Made by a program: the position numbers and the translations under genes
Shown: one piece after another, positions 52,101-63,444 of the stretch
Layout of the letters: each line of letters starts with the position of its first letter
Position numbering within the stretch: the first letter of the stretch is position 1
The notes under the pieces: generated by a model
What the model saw: the letters and a program-made list of their open reading frames with translations, nothing else
Told to the model about the DNA's origin: nothing
Databases searched by the model: none
Assembly (NCBI RefSeq): GCF_000003815.2
Contig: NC_049992.1
Location: 3,333,703 to 3,397,702, forward strand
Source of the DNA: Branchiostoma floridae
Taxonomy: Eukaryota; Chordata; Leptocardii; Amphioxiformes; Branchiostomatidae
Direction of reading: 5' to 3'
DNA length: 64,000 nucleotides

Positions 52101-53086
52101 TAGAGTTTAGGCACTCAGGTACGTGGGGTGGTTCTACTGGAGTTTAGGCACACAGGTACGTGGGGTGGTTCTACTGGAGTTTAGGCTCACAGGTACGTGG
52201 GGTGGTTCTACTGGAGTTTAGGCACACAGGTACGTGGGGTGGTTCTACTGGAGTTTAGGCTCACAGGTACGTGGGGTGGTTCTAATGGAGTTTAGGCACA
52301 CAGGTACGTGGGGTGGTTCTACTGGAGTTTAGGCACACAGGTACGTGGGGTGGTTCTACCGGAGTTTAGGCACACAGGTACGTGGGGTGGTTCTACTGGA
52401 GTTTAGGTACACAGGTATGTGGGGTGGTTCTACTGGAGTTTAGGTACACAGGTACGTGGGGTGGTTCTACTGGAGTTTAGGCACACAGGTACGTGGGGTG
52501 GTTCTACTGGAGTTTAGGCACACAGGTACGTGGGGTGGTTCTACTGGAGTGTAGGTACACAGGTACGTGGGGTGGTTCTACTGGAGTTTAGGCACACAGG
52601 TACGTGGGGTGGTTCTACTGGAGTTTAGGCACACAGGTAGGGACTGATTCCCACAGGAGTAACTTGTCTGTCTGTCTGTGTGTTTGTTTGTAAATTGCAT
52701 AACTGGTAAACTGAAGGCGTAACACACCTGGTTTGTACTGAAGGGTACAAAAAGCTGCATATAACCCTATGTGTATGTTGTTGGCTACGCTTAGGTATTT
52801 CTATCTATATTTTTTTCAGGTCCTTCTATACAACCTATTTAAACTTGTGTGCACTGCTAGCAATTGTGCCAAACTCTAACTGAATGTTTTGTTGTGCCTC
52901 CAGGTCCTACTATGTAACCCTGTGTGTGTTGTTGGTTACACCTGGGCGTCCTGGCATTTCTTCCGGGAGCGGGTAGAAGACGAGGAGGTGACGTTGCTGA
53001 ACTTCTTCGGCGAGCAGTACCTGGACTACATGCAGCGGGTTGGCACGGGGCTACCCTTCATACAGGGCTTCAAGGCAAACTTCTAA
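49155..53086 (+). CDS. ICMT: protein-S-isoprenylcysteine O-methyltransferase
   Basis: Four exons: 49155-49337, 50219-50477, 51450-51667 and 52904-53086, in frame, 280 aa (vertebrate ICMT is about 284). It is an ER-membrane methyltransferase using S-adenosylmethionine to methylate the C-terminal prenylcysteine of processed CAAX proteins. Exon 2 contains the conserved NPESLSLDSFLLNHSMEYG. Exon 3 carries FNHIVQ, then GVYQLCRHPAYVGWFYWS, the cofactor-binding RHPxYxGW signature. Exon 4 has FFRERVEDEEVTLLNFFGEQY and the C-terminal GLPFI. Hydrophobic stretches throughout fit the multi-spanning fold. The gene is divergent from CDC42, a known substrate class. The last 37 bp of exon 3 plus the donor are amplified in the following intron, and decayed exon-4-like fragments lie before exon 4. 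A poly(A) signal is at 54157-54162. Confidence 0.96.
49948..50174. mobile_element. MITE, CTCCAAGCAGA-type ends
   Basis: Left end TTCTCCAAGCAGAGGTTTCG and right end ...AAAACCCCTGCTTGGAAAA form imperfect inverted repeats of about 32 bp. It lies in ICMT intron 1, ending 45 bp before exon 2. Confidence 0.55.
51631..52638 (+). repeat. ICMT: 37-bp minisatellite made from ICMT exon end plus donor
   Basis: About 27 units of GTACGTGGGGTGGTTCTACT + GGAGTTTAGGCACACAG. The first unit is coding (YVGWFYWSLGTQ). Each later unit repeats the exon end and its donor CACACAG/GTACGT. Variants are minor (single substitutions, one unit with extra CACACT). It is not a CRISPR array: units abut with no spacers. Confidence 0.95.
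52750..52835 (+). pseudogene. decayed ICMT exon 4 fragments
   Basis: ATAACCCTATGTGTATGTTG (about 52759-52778) and TTCAGGTCCTTCTATACAAC (about 52816-52835) both resemble the start of exon 4 (CAGGTCCTACTATGTAACCC TGTGTGT). They look like relics of local duplication of the exon border. Confidence 0.4.
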
Positions 53087-55075
53087 GGAAACGTGCCATG
53101 ATACATCAAGAAATGGACTTGGAAGTTCATCTGTGTTCTGGGTAGAAATTCTGAAGCAAAGCTGAAAAAAAATTATGATAAATGTTGTGTTTTGAACAGC
53201 CAAGATACAGTGACAAAAAAAAACAACAATGCTGTAGATACAATTATTTCTTTTAGCTTATAAACTGCTTCTTCTAGGTCAGTCTTACATCCTTGAAAGA
53301 AAGTTGCATTTGAAGATGAATATTGTCAGATTTCTTTATATCAAAGAAACAACATATCACTCATGTGAAGCTGTCAGTGCACTTTATAAGTTTAAGAGTA
53401 CTTATAATGGAACATTTCAAAATATTCCTGGATGTCCAGTAAAATGTCATTTGAAACATTACCTCCCTTTATGATATTTTTTGTTAATGTCATAATGTAT
53501 GTAAACATACACATGTACACATTGTCTGCACATATTGTTAGAATATCTCCAAGTGTTGCTTGTTGCGTCCAGGACACTTTAAAGAGAAATGATGATAATG
53601 TTGCTTGCCACAGTGGTGTGCCTCACTATAAAGCATGATTGCAATGGATGGAATGTCATTTGTTGACGTATTTTGTTGATCCATTTTGCTCCCCTCCTTT
53701 CACATATCAAAATGATATAAGTACATGTGGGGCACAGAAATGCTGATACATGTAGCTTTGTAAGATATCAAAGATCTTAGTTTTGGCAAGGAATCAAAAA
53801 CCTGGAAACCTGTTTAAGTTTGTATTCCAGCTGATACACGGATAGCATCTCTCGTGTGATGAGGGAATTTTTCTTTTTAATTTTTACTTTACTTAGGGTA
53901 TTACTTGACAGCTTTTGTCAATGTCTGTAAAAAAAAAATTTGGTGTGTATTTTGTGACCTTTCTAGAATTTTGTTGAATACATAAGAATACTTTGATGCT
54001 ATTTTGTATTGTGTTTTGTACAATGTCTGTAGCCATGTTGGTTGTCCATTGTGATTTGACAAATATTGTATTTTCTATCAAACGTAGAAGAAGTTTGCTG
54101 TGAACAATGCTGCAGGAAGACTGACTACTAGTATGATGATTGTAAATTATCTGCCAAATAAAGGAATTAATGTTGATAATGATACACAGAATGTTGTCTC
54201 CTTCTCTTTCTTACTGGTAGATAGAAACAGGCACATGGATGCATATATGAAAGTCACCTTACTCTGCGACTGATACACTAGTAAATGTTACACTTGATAC
54301 TTTTAACAAATCCTCTGGACGAAAAAAAGATACATGTATGATGTACAAGCAGTAAAGCAAGCAGCTTATTTTGGCATATCAGTGACATGCATTACCTTAG
54401 CACAAAAACGATCAATTTCATATACATTGTACAATGTATGTATCATGTATTTCACAAAGTACAGTACTACTATAACCTGCACTCTGCTGCTTCCCACAAG
54501 GAGCGCACTTGGACTGCACTCCACAGCGTTTAAGCGACCTCTAGCGGTATTGAGCGGCGTTGCAGTATTTCAGGTGGAGGGTGGAACTGGACAGAGTAAG
54601 TCGATCATTATTTGGAGCCGATCCAAGTCGGTTGACTGGCTGTACGATGGTGTGAAACTGTTTTAGGTCTGACCACATCGAAGGCGTAGGTTTTGTATCA
54701 ATGAGGATAACGGTAAAAAGTTGGTTTGATTAAGAACAATCCAGTGCAAAGCAGCGAAACTATAAGTATAACTTGGGGAGGGGGGCGGTAACGTTAGATA
54801 ATTTTTGCGGTGCGGTGGGCATTATTATAGCCTCATGCAAGAATGATGTTTGAAACTTTTGCCAAGTAGACATTTTTTTTACATCTAATTGACTTGATAA
54901 TTGTGTGCACTGAAGCCACGCCCCCTCACTATTAAACACAACTTCACAGATCTCCAAGCAGATGTGATGAGGTTTCAACTTTATTATTGTATAATAATAA
55001 TCACCAGGTGTATTTTGCCAGCCAGTAACAGTGGAGATTATTCAACCACAGCTACATGCAAGCACGCAACACTGA
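53087..55075. other. ICMT 3' UTR and intergenic DNA
   Basis: 3' UTR up to the AATAAA at 54157-54162, then unique AT-rich DNA. Small frames in 54.3-54.7 kb show no domain. A CTCCAAGCAGAT MITE end lies near 54951-54963. Confidence 0.45.
54157..54162 (+). terminator. ICMT: ICMT poly(A) signal
   Basis: Canonical AATAAA about 1.07 kb past the ICMT stop codon, in the expected orientation. Confidence 0.55.
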
Positions 55076-55250
55076 TTCACCTTTATCCGCAGGGTAACCT
55101 ATATCCATTATTTCTAACAAATTTAGAATTGTCAAACTGCAATATCTTCAAAGTGCCTGCAATTTGAAGTCACTGTCCATTGGCTTTATTTGCCCAAATA
55201 CCTTGTTTTTAAAGACAATGGATATAGGTTAGCCCACGGATAAAGGTGAA
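55076..55250. mobile_element. foldback element
   Basis: 175 bp whose arms TTCACCTTTATCCGCAGGGT... and ...ACGGATAAAGGTGAA pair over about 34 bp, including CCTATATCCATT. It lies 130 bp upstream of the first NT5C3-like exon. No clear target duplication. Confidence 0.65.
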
Positions 55251-55382
55251 CTAGTGCTCTAAGTCTAACCCTCACAAAGCGGTGAATTGGTCAGATGATG
55301 AACCTGATAGTGAATGAGTATGAGACCGTGCATTTGCACTTCAATGATGACATTTTGTCCATTGCAGGAGGCAATACACAAG

Positions 55383-57720
55383 ATGTGGACCAAACAGCTG
55401 TGCAGGAATGTTGTACTTTGTCACCTGAAGCGATGGACACGAACACACAGACATGTCAGGCCCTGGTCACCACTGTCTACTGTCAGGGCTGCAAGCTCGG
55501 CGCATGGCGCTGGGATTCTGGGCTCGCTACAAGTCACTCACGGGGACCACGTACATATCAGGGATGTAGGACATGTGGAACAGGTGTGTTTGTAACCTGA
55601 TTATATCTTGCTTATAGCAGCCCAACCAATCTGTAGTGGTCACATTGTGCACAGTGGGATAGTACCAATTTGAAATAGGAAGACTTGATTTTTTACAATG
55701 ATTTTTAGATGATGCTTGTAGAGATCTTCTCACTCACACTCACTCCGATGAGCTCGCTCAGAATGTCCACACATCTAGTTTCCTCCACCCCTCTTTGTCA
55801 TTTATCGCTGCGGGAAGTTGCTGCAGGTCCAAACCATATCCTGGAAAAATGAATTGTTCAATTTCCTATATTTCCTTTTTGTGTCAACAAAGACAAGACA
55901 GTTCAACATTAGTCTCTACCAGACTGACCACGCCCAAGAGTGACAAGTCATCAAAACTTGCCAGTTGAGTTTTGCTACCAGAGGAGTTGGCCGGAGGAGG
56001 AACATTAACCCCAGTGTTGACTGCCCCCTGGCCAAGTTCCCGATTTTTTTCGGAATTTTACTATCCCTGTACCTCTGTATATAGAGACATATCTAGAGAC
56101 TTGAGCAACTTGAAAAATGTCTACTTATGAAGGATTAAGTCTTCCTAACATCTGCTTGGAGATTAGAGACCAATCCAAATGTTTATTTATCTCAACAGGT
56201 GCTACGGAACATGGTGGCCGGGGGTAGGGAGAAACTGCAGGTGATCAGCGACTTTGACCACACGCTGAGCCGCTCCACGTACGATGGCGTCCGCTGCCCG
56301 ATGACCCATGACCTGGTGAAGGATTCCCGCTTCATCTCCGAGTCCGACCAGAAGAAAATGTGCAAGATCTGGCAGTACTACTATCCCAAGGTACAGGCTT
56401 TTAGTTAGGATTTTATTATAGGGAGTCCAAATTTATTGGTGAGTTGCGGTAAATGAATATTGTAGGGGGGTCCGGGGGCATCCACCTTCCATGGTGCAGA
56501 GTTTTTGATTTTTTTAAATCAAAATAGTGCATTCGAAGGTATCCTAAAAGGCAAAAATGCTGTTACAGAGGTCAAAGTAGAAGACTGTGACCACAGATGA
56601 CCTGGTAGCATCCCTGGTCAATCAGAATTTCATGCTTGCCAGAGGATTTTCTCCCCAGTTCCAGGGCGTCCAGAGCGTCAAATTTCTTGTTATTCTAAGA
56701 AGAGCATATCATCTGGCCGCGTTGATGCATGCCTGGCTAAAAGCCTGCTCCTATCTTGTGTTTTGTAGTCATGTCATTGAAGTAGTTGTCTCTTTTTCAC
56801 TGTCATTCGACACAAAAGTTTCTCACCTCAAATTTTCAGTCTCACCTGGAATTTTCAGTCGCATAACCTGAAAAACGGATTTTATCATTTTACCAACACA
56901 GATGTTTGTTGTCATCTACAATGGATGTGTTTGAGTAATAATAAACAAAGCAGTAGTTTGTTCGGCTAGACAACATGAAAGTAGACATTATGTATTTGTT
57001 TGTAAATGTCATGTTAAATGTCTAGTTTAGTTTGCAATTCAGTCTCTGAACTGCCATGACCCTTTAAAGCCAATAGACTATCTTATCTTATTTTCATCTC
57101 AGGAGATCTCTACCACCCTGCCTCTGCAAGAGAAAATCCCGCTCATGGTCGAGTTCTGGAACAAAATCCACGACATCTTCATCGCGTCCGATCTCACCCG
57201 ACAAGCGGTCCGCACGATCGTGCAGGAAAGCGACACCAGATTTCGCGACGCCTGCGACGTTTTCGTGAACGTGTTGCGCAAAAACGACATCCCTTTGCTC
57301 GTGTTTTCCGCTGGTGTTGGCGACGTCATACACGAGATGTTCGAAAAACACGGCCTGACGATCCCCAACTGTCACGTCGTCTCCAACTTCCTGACCTTCA
57401 ATGATGCAGGAAAGGTCGTCGGTTTCCGTGACCCCCTGATCCACATTTGCAACAAGAACAGGAGCGTTCTTCCAGACCACACCTACTCCTTAAAGCAACA
57501 GGAACGGACTAACGTGATCCTTCTGGGAGATTCCTTGAACGATCTACAAATGGCCGACGGAGTTCCCAACATGGACCGGATCCTCACCATCGGATTCCTG
57601 AGTAGACATGTAGAGAGACTGCAAGATTTCACTGAAGCTTTTGACATAGTTTTGGTGCAAGACGAAACCATGCATGTTGCAAATGCAATCCTGGGGAAGA
57701 TTGTGGGCTCAGATGGGTAG
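55383..57720 (+). CDS. NT5C3: cytosolic 5'-nucleotidase III (pyrimidine 5'-nucleotidase-like)
   Basis: Three exons: 55383-55583, 56199-56390 and 57103-57720, phase 0 throughout, 336 aa. It is a HAD-family phosphatase that dephosphorylates pyrimidine (or, in one paralogue, 7-methylguanosine) monophosphates. Visible motifs: DFDHTLS with catalytic D85 and D87, VFSAGVGDV (motif II Ser about 200), and LLGDSLNDLQMADGV (about 271-285) for metal binding. The C-terminus AFDIVLVQDETMHVANAIL matches the family closely. The frame upstream of DFDHTLS (HVHIRDVGHVEQ) aligns with vertebrate VRIKNPTRVEE and fixes the exon 1 frame. The chosen ATG has context AAG; an acceptor-like TCCATTGCAG precedes it, so a 5' UTR exon is likely. 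The first ~50 residues have many Arg/His and no acidic residue. The 618-bp last exon is uninterrupted. NT5C3A and NT5C3B cannot be separated here. Confidence 0.88.
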
Positions 57721-57814
57721 AGAAATGATAATTCTTGTAGTACGTCAGAAGTTGCACTACTCTTGGATTCGTACATTGTGAATTTTAACACATATTTTAA
57801 ACCATGTGTATGGC

Positions 57815-57975
57815 ATGTCCCTGTAGCTCAACTGGTAGTAGTCTGCCAGTTGAACTCTTGGTTCTAATTAATTGGTAACTGGGAAACCCATCTGGGTTGG
57901 GGATACATCTGTCTGTTGGAAGGGATGTAAAATGTGGTTCCTGTGTTTTAGCAGGCATCTCAAGCATGTCATTGT
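57815..57975 (+). mobile_element. tRNA-derived SINE-like element
   Basis: Pol III-like A box TAGCTCAACTGG (57824-57835) and B box GGTTCTAAT (57860-57868), then a non-tRNA body (CTGTTGGAAGGGATGTAAAA). It does not fold as a full tRNA. It ends next to the MITE at 57981. Confidence 0.5.
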
Positions 57976-57980
57976 CTAGC

Positions 57981-58365
57981 CATCCTCCTACGCACGGTCC
58001 CAACGGCTAGCTGACTGCTCAGCCTATTGGGCCCTGCTATCCCAGGCCCTACCCCCAGGTATTGGGCTTTTTGTTGTCGAAAGCTGTCTCGCAAAGGCCG
58101 CTGGGAAGCTATCAGCCAATCATGTTACGTCTTACATAGCACCATCCTCCTACGCCCGATTCCCAACGGCTGACTGCCCATATAAGGGTAAGCTCATTAA
58201 TATCCCAACGGCTGACTGCCCATATAAGGGTAAGCTCCTCAATCTTTCTAACGCAGGGCGTCGATTTTGTGGCGACAATCATAATACCTGGGGGTAGGGC
58301 CTGGGATAGCAGGGCCCAATAGGCTGAGCAGTCAGCTAGCCGTTGGGACCGTGCGTAGGAGGATG
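57981..58365. mobile_element. MITE with ~85-bp TIRs and 8-bp TSD
   Basis: Ends CATCCTCCTACGCACGG... and ...CCGTGCGTAGGAGGATG form inverted repeats of about 85 bp. They are flanked by perfect 8-bp duplications TGTCTAGC (57973-57980 and 58366-58373). Inside is a tandem duplication of about 43 bp (CCCAACGGCTGACTGCCCAT, twice in 58150-58245). Non-autonomous; an 8-bp duplication fits hAT-type mobilisation. Confidence 0.85.
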
Positions 58366-59408
58366 TGTCTAGCAACTCCTCCCTGTAAAGGCATACCCTG
58401 CTACAGAACCAACAAAGAAGCTTGTTGCCCTGTGATTCATGTGCATACATGTCCTATTAGGTCTAATCCAAAAGCCAATTCCATCGACGATTGATCTATT
58501 TTGTGATTATAGTCGGGAAGATTTTATATTAGAGACAGGACCCGGTGCAATATCGAGTTGATTAATTGTAACTTTGAAGTCTACTTCTCATTACGACCAA
58601 ACTTATTATAATATAGTCGAAGTGACTGTCCTACATTTTGTATCATATTTAGTCCACACGAAAGACAACTTGTCACACAGCTGTCAATATTTAGAAGTTT
58701 TTAATGTCCACAGGGAACAATAAGTAAAATGGCAAATATAATACATTGCATAAAAATTTACAGGGATGTTTTAAAGATTTTAAGAAACTACGTTTTCTTT
58801 ATAGAAATACACAATAGTACAATAGTCGCTAGTTATGTGTTTTTTCTTCCCAGACCACAAATAGTTATGTTTTTCTTGATTCTAATTTTCACACATTCCA
58901 CGACTAGGAAGTTTTCAACACTGGTCAGTTGAAATCTGGAAAATCATTTATGGAATTTTTACAGATGTACATTACCAGTAAGCTTTATATTTTTGCTTGA
59001 AACACCAGCTCTAGTGCTTCTTTTTTGTTGTATACACTTAGAAAGAAATGGACTTCAAATTTCTGTAGACATTTTAAAAATTTCCTTCCAAATTTCCAGC
59101 AACCAGTGTCGTTCACTCCATCCACATTGCCAGTGGGCACATATTGCATGATACTTGATATGTTCTCTCCTTACAGACTACAAGGTCAAAAATCCCAAGG
59201 TCGTATGCTAGACGGTTCAAGTCTTTTGTCATCTTGCAATTCCTCGCTAGCCGCAATCTGCGGCATTTACCAAACCCTATTTATTATACCCAAAACAAAA
59301 TCATGTTGACCATATTTCGAAAGCACATGAAATGCAGCCATACATACTGTGTTCGACTTAAATTTCATAACTGTTGCAGAATTCATCAGTTAGTAAGACT
59401 GAGTTAAT

Positions 59409-59597
59409 TAATCTCCAAGCAGATCCTACGGTAGCATAAGATACAGTTGTAGTATCAAAAGCTGCCAGAGGAGTGAAGCCGGCCTAGGAGTGTGTATGCT
59501 ACTGGTGCCCGTGTGACTCCATTTTGCCAGCTATACTCCTTGGCCAGCTTTGATGCTATCTTATATGTATGGAACTGTAGTATCTGCATGAAGATTA
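59409..59597. mobile_element. MITE, CTCCAAGCAGAT family
   Basis: 189 bp; left end TAATCTCCAAGCAGATCCTA, right end CTGCATGAAGATTA. Its inner block TATACTCCTTGGCCAGCTTT is shared with 43957-44092. It is more diverged and has no visible target duplication. Confidence 0.65.
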
Positions 59598-60555
59598 TGT
59601 GTTCATCTTGCACCTGCAAATAAACACTTAGTAACCTCACGTTGTGGTCCACCTACTGTTCTAGTTAATGATTGGTCCCTTGAAGACGGGGGCAAACCGC
59701 CGATGAGAGGTGTGGGTTTACAGGATTTCATGAAGCACCTATAGTATAACACGTTTCCACAGGAGCGTTCCATCCTACAGTAAACCTGTCTGGATATACA
59801 GTGTGACCTAAACCAACAACAAGTAAAGCAGTTAACAATTCAACGCCGGTCACTCCAGATTTGGGAAGAGACTTTTCAACAATGTTTCAGCACGTACAGT
59901 AAACCTATTGTGATGATCAAAAGAGTTAAGTCTCCCTCTACATTCTAGTGCCTTCTTTTCTGGCAAAAGATACATGTATCTCATTACAGATAAATGAGTC
60001 TTTATGCTTTTTTCTGGTGCCTTCCCAAATTCAAAGTGACCTCATTGACTTGGACAGATGATAGGGGTGAACAGTGGTTGCCTTGGCTGCAGTTTCCAAG
60101 GTTACGGTTGCCTACTAGGTTACTGTAGCCTAGGTTGCAGGTTCCTAGGTTACACTTTTACAGCACATGCAATGTAAATACATTGTATTGTTGATGGTTA
60201 TATGTCCTGATAGTGTTATTATGACTCTTAATGCAGAACCTCATATAATAATCACTGTACAATTTCAACTACAGTAGTGGCATGGACAGATTGTACGTCT
60301 CTCTAAACACACAATATAAAAATTTCTTCGGAAAAAAAACTACCGTACACAAACATCAACACAGCATTTATCTTACAGACCTTCATCACTCTACAGGCAT
60401 CACTATAAGGTTACAAACACACAGTGTCTGTTATATGGGAATTGTCACCTGGAATTTGAGAAGTGGTCTAATTTTCAGGAAAAAAAATCCCTTACTTCAA
60501 CTTCTTACGGAATGTATGTATAAACTTTCACGATATTTGAGTTGGCTTCCAACTA

Positions 60556-60732
60556 CAGTCAAACCTGTATTAGGGGCCACCTCTACAGGGGGCCACCTGT
60601 CCATAGTGGCCACTTTTTGTCGGTCCCTTGGGTATTTTATCTACAAGTTGCCACCTCTATACAGAGGCCACCTGTCTATAGTGGCCAAATTTGTCCGGTC
60701 CCTTGAGTGGCCGCTATAGACAGGTTTGACTG
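60556..60732. mobile_element. Tc1/mariner- or pogo-like MITE
   Basis: 177 bp with perfect 13-bp ends CAGTCAAACCTGT / ACAGGTTTGACTG and TA on each side (60554-60555, 60733-60734). Internal copies of GGCCACCTGTC(C/T)ATAGTGGCC. The TA target and CAGT ends fit Tc1/mariner-superfamily derivatives. Confidence 0.75.
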
Positions 60733-62219
60733 TATATTAGACTTGAATTTTGTAGCATCTGTGATACTTTTTAGAGATATTTGGAATTATTTGATAGTTT
60801 GAATTTCTGGTATCTTTACAAATTCGCAGTGACAGCGCGTGCTAAAGTTGTGGGAGAGTAGGTAGAGAGGACGGTGATCACAGGTTGCTTATGTCAGGAT
60901 TACAAAGGGTCACTTCACAGAAGACAGACTAACATGTACATGTAGGAGCGACCGCCGTGTTTCCAACGGGACAGGTACAGGAAATATGGCTGTTACACAA
61001 AGGTATAGACATTATATATTATTCTTGTGTTGATAGAAGAGACCATGCCCTTATAATAATTTATAAAAACTGTCAAATGTAGATAATTGTTTACCAAACA
61101 CAAGAACATCAACCAACCAAACTGCCTGTTCAAGCTTTTACAAGGAAGATGCCCCAAAGATACATTTTTTTCCAAGAGAAAAATTTCAGATTTTGATTTC
61201 AGAATTACAAATTCAATGCTTCATTTCTATCCAACAGAAGCCAAAGATTTCACAATATAACATGTTACCAGTGATGCAACCACTTATAGTGTTGGTCCTT
61301 TCATCTTTCAGTTCCTCCAGTGACAGCAATATTTTTCTGAAGATTGTTGGAAACACAGAAGTCCCTCAAACCAAATGAACACCATACATTGGACAAGAGT
61401 TCATGTGGGACCTACATGTGTGTGTGTGTGTACAAATGTATGCATCGCTCACAGACATGGAGAAGTATGGGGTATTGTAATGTTGTGATCACTTTAAACA
61501 GACGGCTACATGACACACCAGTACACTGTAGGCCTGACGGGTATCTTATGTACAATATTGTCCACATCTCTCCACATCTCCCGTATGTTCATCAGAGTAG
61601 CAGAAAGGATAGTAAGAATTTTTTAAGACATAAAAACAGAACACCTGATATTTACAGGTATATATTAAGTACTCCGTAAAAAGTGCTCCTCTAAATCTTG
61701 ACCATTCCACTTAGCTGGACATTCTAAAATCACTTGGATTGGATTTCAATTATGCTGTTACAGTACTAACTTTGCACTTACATGTATGTTCATCAACTGT
61801 AACTCTGACTACCGGTAGATTTTTGCAGGTAAAAGAGTCTTAATGTCCTTCCAAGACATTTCATCTAATTTAAGACCATTTTGTATGCCAGGACTTTGTC
61901 TCTAACTGATTTCCTAAGTTCTTGTAAGAAAGCATAGTTCATTTGTTACTGAAGCAGAAATAGTGGTTTTCCTATAGTATATTGCACGTCCTCCACAGGC
62001 CACAGAAATACAATTGCGCGATTCTTCAAATCACTTTCCAGAGTGGCCTCCAAATTTCCTGATTGTCTCTTTCATTCTCGAAGTGCTACGGTACCATCTT
62101 TTCCTATAAGATATCAGTAAGTATGCCTTGCCTGCTAACATTGCTCAGTTGGGGTCTCCTTATTAATTGATAAGGATGTGTAGATTAAGTTGCATTAAGA
62201 TGGACTTAAGTATATGGAT

Positions 62220-62571
62220 CAGGGCTCTAGCCAGCTCGAAATTTTTTTTCCGTCAGCCAATTCCCATTGTCGCGAAAATCGCGAAAATACTCTTCCATGA
62301 GTTAGAAAGACTGAACTGAGACCTTGAAAAACTGGTTTTTAATGAGATTATTGTATGCGAAAGGGCGCCGACACACTTCGTCAACAATAATAACAATAGC
62401 AAAACAAACAGTGTGTGGCTTTTACGGCCGTGGACGGCGTCCCTAAGCCGCCTGTAGCTTCCACCAAGGATTTTTGTCCGTCAAGGTTGACGGATTGGTT
62501 TTAAAATTTTTCCGTCACATGCAGCAAATTTCCGTCAATTGACGGAAAAATGGATGCTGGCTAGAGCCCTG
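62220..62571. mobile_element. hAT-like MITE with perfect 8-bp TSD
   Basis: 352 bp with ends CAGGGCTCTAGCCAGC / GCTGGCTAGAGCCCTG, flanked by ATATGGAT at 62212-62219 and 62572-62579. Internal TTTCCGTCA/TGACGGAAAA inverted motifs. No coding sequence. Confidence 0.85.
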
Positions 62572-63444
62572 ATATGGATACTCCTTTAGTTGATCAGGTT
62601 GACTGATGAAGATGACTACCTAACTGGTCTCTATCATAACTACCCAGCATACCTAACCAGCTGTATGACTACCCACTTCGAGACCCAGCCAATCTACCAT
62701 GCTCAACTACCACGTACCTTGAAGTACCCAGCACAACTACCTTCCTAGCTACCTGCCGCACCTGAACAGCCTCTACCTTTAGTTTGAGAACTTTCCTGCA
62801 CTGAAGAAAGTAGCATTTGACGAGATGATATTCCCTACAAGCCTTCAAATCTAATTTTGAGATTGGAGAAGGTAGGATAGAATAAAGGTCTTGAGCTGAG
62901 AAAAATAAAAAAAGACCACATGTAGAGAGGAGAAAAATGAGTTGATAAACATACCAGAGATTAACCATTAGCCAGCTAAGGGTGCAGCCTTGTACCAGGC
63001 AGGCACTGGTGCACTGGGGGGTTAGCATGCCAAGGGTTAATGGAGAGATGTTGATAAAAACCTCACACTAATGAGAAACTCAACTTTGATCAGACTCACG
63101 CAGAAATCTGGCTTTACCAAATTTTGGTTGGCCACTAAAGCCTTCTTTAGACTTCAATAATGAGTCAAAGGATCCTTTCAAATTTTCTATCATTCTAGCC
63201 TTCATCAGGAAAAATGACCGAATAAAAAAGTAAAAAATGTCTTTAGGCATGTGACTCAGTAATGCATTAATGCTACCTTTTCAAAGCCTTCATCTGGGTA
63301 GAATGACCATTATTATAAGAAATTTCAAAGTCACATGACCTAAGACATGTTTGTCCAGTATTGGAAGAAAGGTGAGCCGATATCCTTTTGTGTTGAGTTT
63401 CTCATTATGTTTTTTTTTACTCACGCACAGATACTAAAAACCTT

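Larger units (their letters stand above)
58374..63444. other. gene-poor region with MITEs
   Basis: Apart from the elements listed separately, no gene is recognised. Short frames (for example near 59.0, 60.3 and 61.4 kb) have no motifs and overlap repeats. A (GT)n run lies near 61418-61432. Part may be the 3' UTR of the minus-strand gene at the right edge. Confidence 0.45.

Noticed and set aside
51631-52638. CRISPR-like array
   Set aside because: 37-bp units abut directly with no unique spacers and derive from the ICMT exon border in a eukaryotic gene.
54334-54666. 110-aa plus-strand frame between ICMT and NT5C3
   Set aside because: No recognisable domain, low-complexity AT-rich start, no splice partners.
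57815-57890. Functional tRNA gene
   Set aside because: A- and B-box-like motifs are present, but the B box is altered (GGTTCTAAT) and no acceptor stem or anticodon arm can be formed. A SINE head is more likely.
60282-60719. 145-aa plus-strand frame
   Set aside because: Its second half is translated from the TA-flanked MITE at 60556-60732; the first half has no motif.
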